Origin: Schlesneria paludicola DSM 18645
GTDB taxonomy: Bacteria > Planctomycetota > Planctomycetia > Planctomycetales > Planctomycetaceae
Assembly: GCF_000255655.1 (NCBI RefSeq)
Contig: NZ_JH636436.1
Location: forward strand, 31,418-95,417
Reading direction: 5' to 3'
DNA length: 64,000 nucleotides
Position numbers and translations under genes: made by a program. Shown here piece after piece: positions 62,701-64,000 of this stretch (the first letter of the stretch is position 1; the number at the start of each line of letters is the position of its first letter). The notes under the pieces were generated by a model. That model was not told the DNA's origin, made no database searches, and saw nothing but the letters and a program-made list of their open reading frames with translations.

Positions 62701-64000
62701 ATCCAAGTGCATGGTGCGATTGGTGGACAATACCGGTTGGCGATGCTGGACCTGGCCAGTGCAACGAGGTATACGCCGGGAACATATGCGAGCGGCAGTT
62801 CGAGTTCCGATGGATTTGCCCTCTATCAAATTTCGGCGACAGCGGGTCAAGTTTTTGATGTGTCCTCGTATGGTGTTTTGAATTCAATTCCGGTAGCGGA
62901 TCAATATGGAGCGATCGCAGGGTTTTTGCCCAATTACTACGGATGGCCGTTCTACCAAGTACAACTGATCATTCCCGAAACGGGAATCTACACCTTCGCG
63001 CTCGGCAGTTCCTCTGGGTATTCGTTCAACCTGGCGCCTGAGGTTCACAATACGATTCCGCTGGTGCTCGATACGCCTGTCAGTGGATCCATTACCAGCG
63101 GGCAGTACGACGACTACACCTTCACGCTTACGCAACGACAATCGTTATTTTTTGATTCGTTGACAAGCAATTCCAGACTGAATTGGGTCTTGAAGGACTC
63201 GACCGGCTTGTCGATCGACGGTGGCTCCGCTAACGATCTTCAATCGGACCTTGCCATTCGAGCGTTGAGTCCCGGCGATTATACATTGTCGGTTTATGGT
63301 ACCAACGGCAGTACGGGCGACTATTCATTCAAACTATTGACCATTCCAAGCCAACCTCGAGTTGTTGCCAGCGCGTTGAGCCATGCATTCACGGGAAATC
63401 CAACGGCCGTCACCGCGAACGTGATCGATCGATATTCGGGACTGAACGTGCCCGGCACGATCACGTATGCCTACTTCAATGGGCCAACCGTCGACGGAAC
63501 GGGCACGACAACGTCCCCCACTAATGTGGGGACCTATACGGTCGTCGCCACATTCACCAGTAGCAATGCCAACTACGGCAATGCATCGAGTGCTCCCGTC
63601 ACGTTTACGATCACAAAGGCCCTTCCGGCGGTTGTCGTTACGAACTCAGGTGGCACTTTCAACGGTAATCCATTCCCGGCAACGGTGAAGGCAACTGGCA
63701 TCGGCGGCGCTGCGGTGAGTGGCTCGACGAGTTTCATGTACTATGTTGGGACCAGCGTCAGCGGCATAGGCACGACAACCGCCCCAACCAACGCCGGTAC
63801 TTACACGGTCGTCGCCACATTCACCAGCAGCAACGCCAACTACGGCAACGCATCGAGTGCTCCCGTCACGTTTACGATCACGAAGGCCCTTCCGATAGTT
63901 GTCGTTACGAACGCAGGTGGGACTTTCAATGGTAATCCATTCCCGGCAACGGTGAAGGCAACTGGCATCGGCGGGGTTGTGGTGAGTGGCTCGCCGACAT
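56770..64000 (+). CDS. Giant repetitive surface protein, 5' part (runs off the window)
   Basis: An uninterrupted frame from ATG 56770 (after AAGG) to the end of the window: 2410 codons, no stop. The basic N-terminus has LEPKSLLSA at residues 41-49, the LEPR-XLL-type motif of very large planctomycete surface proteins. Then about ten superunits of roughly 200-230 residues alternate two beta-sandwich, PPC-like modules: one with (L/V)WFDxQ followed by LxW (at about 57331, 57955, 58636, 59327, 60525, 61213, 61865, 63140), the other with LNPANxxxxYxFSGTAGQ (57570, 58246, 62131 and others). From about 63360 the pattern changes to MBG/Ig-like repeats of 89 residues ending TYTVVATFTSSNANYGNASS. No catalytic motif seen; the C-terminus is outside the window. 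Predicted secreted adhesin or sheath component. Confidence 0.9.
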   Translation, partial: MLRMKWMRIVNALISRAFEPSRRPQSRHHSELRLAAIVEPLEPKSLLSATPIALDTTINGTITPGNSVQSYQFLLTKEQLIHINQISVSTSGDPSNEVDNVQWNLIFADGSGSEISANTEMNLQPGLYTLIAGGTGPSSSLTSYSFSVATDSTLPTAIATDSVVNGSLDHYNQQNTYTLDLAQSAHLWFDSQKSDYGLTWSLVVNNRRTGNTFDDPSNSDWGVVPAGSYTLTVSSTNSYGHIGAYSFEILNLHDATPISVESPFSGALNPANGVQAYQFSGTAGQTLTIANTSFSQSNGATFQGANWKLYSPYENEIYSNSFKDDTFRITLPDSGTYTLLVNGMAANTGSISYAISVKNSVDTNAALALNSSVSSSLAIPGQIQNYNFDLTAPAQLWFDGQSDTSNLNWVLTSPTGSLSKPIAHGLFSAGDQNLGFLPAGHYTLSVSGLTTQQSYADGRPKIQLGNFTGTYSFNLFNLANAPTFVLGTTVSSTLSPANSMRVHQFSGTAGQALYFANAAFSSTDTSAANGAATWALYDQAGTQIFATNLRSDGGRIVLSHSGNYFLIVSGATGNNGTTTYSFNVDPTGDSTSAISLNTPISGSLTHAGQQVQYTVTLADLTKLWFDSQSSTPNLQWQLSWPNGNVPFVPAGQNFQQQTLSLFSSDDQVSGVLHGGTYTLTVSGIGNAVGSYAFNLLDIGAATPMTIGNSSTHTGPTITGTLSVPSQTNLYAFTTPEYAYYYLHNLTLTPNASVSWQLLTQYGWSYSRQPITTDDNFLQNTGGYILAVSGALSNTVSANYTFQGNFQFSLGPTAPVVPVTSTPISLGTTYTAGSGVISSGNYGFTLTEATDVWFDATNNNAVNWGITGTNFSFGSSYTLMGTTHVGLMAPGNYVLNISSNQPILPNAFTFRLVNNSTASPITIGTSVTPTQPPAANLQLYQFTTTSPQIISVHNLTLGQMDSSLKVFLYDSYGSSVPFGGNSSQSTFALKAVGIYTLAIVGTSKTSFVVQPTVTTIPLSLNTPKSGSLTSPSQIDSYTFTLSAPSTVNLNLVAPSNVTWSISGPTGTIVSSSTSQFHLGGIELLAAGTYTLSVTDLLLSAPVNYSLNLMKATNQTVMTAGTPVTGTLSPTTATRFYSFTALSSQSLSISSSTVSTTGTVGTGSWILYDPSGIQIASNSIASSLSNLALQSTGLYSLVVFGAPGDTGTITFSMNIGLRSLITPIPLQLNSQVAGVINSTSQLDAYTFTLTVPTHLYFDNVSSNGSVSWSMNNADGSLFQNAFGYAWSSFYGQDVDLGIVPAGQYQLATYMYPNAATFGISPPQSYAFNLLSFANATPVSMGTTVTTATHPSTSTQLYQISVSGDQAIELQSQILSSTDTSAAHGQAQWTLYDADGVIYGTTDWTNRLDQYSTDGTARYDVHPGVYTLMVSGDAAETGNTSYSFSLLPFLDRQFPLPFNDIVTASNSTSGQRQEYTFTLTAPTDLWFDSQTSITSSPNVFYGIRNENGDLFSYLQNTDNSELSPFGSGDFHLGTLPAGRYTFYETGEGTYSFQLLNLALATAITPGTPINVALSPANSTQIFRFTGTANEAVFLGSSGFSTTDSSGQNGVTYWSLINSRGQLIDSGNLETGASRVSLPTTDTYYVVIEGGIANDGSTTFALGVTPITDQSRALTLNSTVSGSIVAPGQKQSYTFSVTTTSPLIFDSETNDAKLSWQLTNSSGNVTNSGGTPTQFNNDDVFLKHLVPGSYTLTVSGAGAYTGSFAFKLLSLLSASAISTGTASSTTGPTVAGTLNPANGVNLYALSAVAGSQLLFDNISISANSNANWQLIDPYGTSVFNSSLGADQASVKMYFNGTYTLVISAPVATTAATAYSFQINYQTPATPTPFTGIPLTLGTTYTNATNPIGGSYEVDYAFSLSSATSLFLYGFSDSTTTWKLIGPQGAITLSDWSTLSQQTYPYNNGPYVQNKRLGVLPAGYYQIQVHGAIGGQYRLAMLDLASATRYTPGTYASGSSSSDGFALYQISATAGQVFDVSSYGVLNSIPVADQYGAIAGFLPNYYGWPFYQVQLIIPETGIYTFALGSSSGYSFNLAPEVHNTIPLVLDTPVSGSITSGQYDDYTFTLTQRQSLFFDSLTSNSRLNWVLKDSTGLSIDGGSANDLQSDLAIRALSPGDYTLSVYGTNGSTGDYSFKLLTIPSQPRVVASALSHAFTGNPTAVTANVIDRYSGLNVPGTITYAYFNGPTVDGTGTTTSPTNVGTYTVVATFTSSNANYGNASSAPVTFTITKALPAVVVTNSGGTFNGNPFPATVKATGIGGAAVSGSTSFMYYVGTSVSGIGTTTAPTNAGTYTVVATFTSSNANYGNASSAPVTFTITKALPIVVVTNAGGTFNGNPFPATVKATGIGGVVVSGSPT
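63541..64000 (+). repeat. 267-nt (89-codon) near-identical tandem repeats inside the giant gene
   Basis: The block starting GTCGTCGCCACATTCACCAG at 63541 recurs at 63808, and GGTAATCCATTCCCGGCAAC at 63664 recurs at 63931, a period of 267 nt. Copies differ at a few positions, some of them silent (for example AGTAGCAAT/AGCAGCAAC). The array continues past the window end. Confidence 0.9.

Overview
The window looks like a chromosomal segment of a planctomycete (order Planctomycetales, mid-to-high GC; a Schlesneria/Gimesia-like lineage is only a guess). The evidence is the density of families typical of that phylum: three DUF1501 proteins, a DUF1549/DUF1553 protein with its CxxCHNHP motif, two DUF1559 pseudopilins, an ECF sigma/FecR-like anti-sigma pair, secreted PQQ-propeller proteins, a secreted redoxin/cytochrome c/copper-monooxygenase-like fusion, two Ser/Thr kinases, and a giant surface protein with an LEPR-XLL-type N-terminus. 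I see no rRNA, tRNA, CRISPR array, transposase or phage gene.

Layout. 0.1-3.1 kb (minus): a Ser/Thr kinase fused to a response-regulator receiver, then a GGEEF diguanylate cyclase with an intact I-site. 3.7-6.0 kb: a YfhO-like membrane protein. 6.0-9.4 kb (minus): LarA/DUF2088-like protein, cysteine desulfurase and TruA in one run. 9.7-10.9 kb: an LRR lipoprotein. 11.5-15.8 kb: two secreted PQQ-propeller proteins closed by a strong hairpin. 16.0-17.6 kb: a GT39-like glycosyltransferase. 17.6-20.5 kb (minus): a multi-pass membrane kinase translationally coupled to a membrane protein. 21.5-22.3 kb: a coiled-coil envelope protein. 23.0-25.0 kb: the multidomain redox protein. 25.4-30.2 kb (minus): a DUF1549/DUF1553 - DUF1501 - eleven-EF-hand operon. 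30.8-38.4 kb (plus): RDD membrane protein, TPR/OmlA-like protein, GroES and a 1046-residue membrane/coiled-coil protein. 38.6-40.0 kb: a DHDPS-family enzyme and a small membrane protein. 40.2-46.8 kb (minus): the sigma / pseudopilin / lipoprotein locus, whose pseudopilin-lipoprotein unit is present twice. 47.0-52.2 kb (minus): ABC-2-like permease, two DUF1501 proteins and a frameshifted membrane protein. 52.2-53.6 kb: a gene-free stretch rich in inverted repeats. 53.6-56.4 kb: smaller accessory genes (tandem OB-fold lipoprotein, seven-bladed WD40 protein, short conserved hypothetical). 56.77 kb to the window edge: one giant open reading frame of at least 2410 codons that runs off the end.

Two dispersed families of short palindromic elements punctuate intergenic regions. 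One has a core like ACCAAGCTCCGCTTGGT with compensating stem changes. The other is bounded by GGGGAC and GTCCCC with a GGCTCCG core. They cluster beside gene ends and convergent junctions.

Much of the coding content is extracytoplasmic: I count at least 15 products with a signal peptide, lipobox, prepilin leader or Tat-like leader. Regulation appears to rest on membrane Ser/Thr kinases, c-di-GMP and an ECF sigma factor. All functional statements are from sequence reading; no database search was run.
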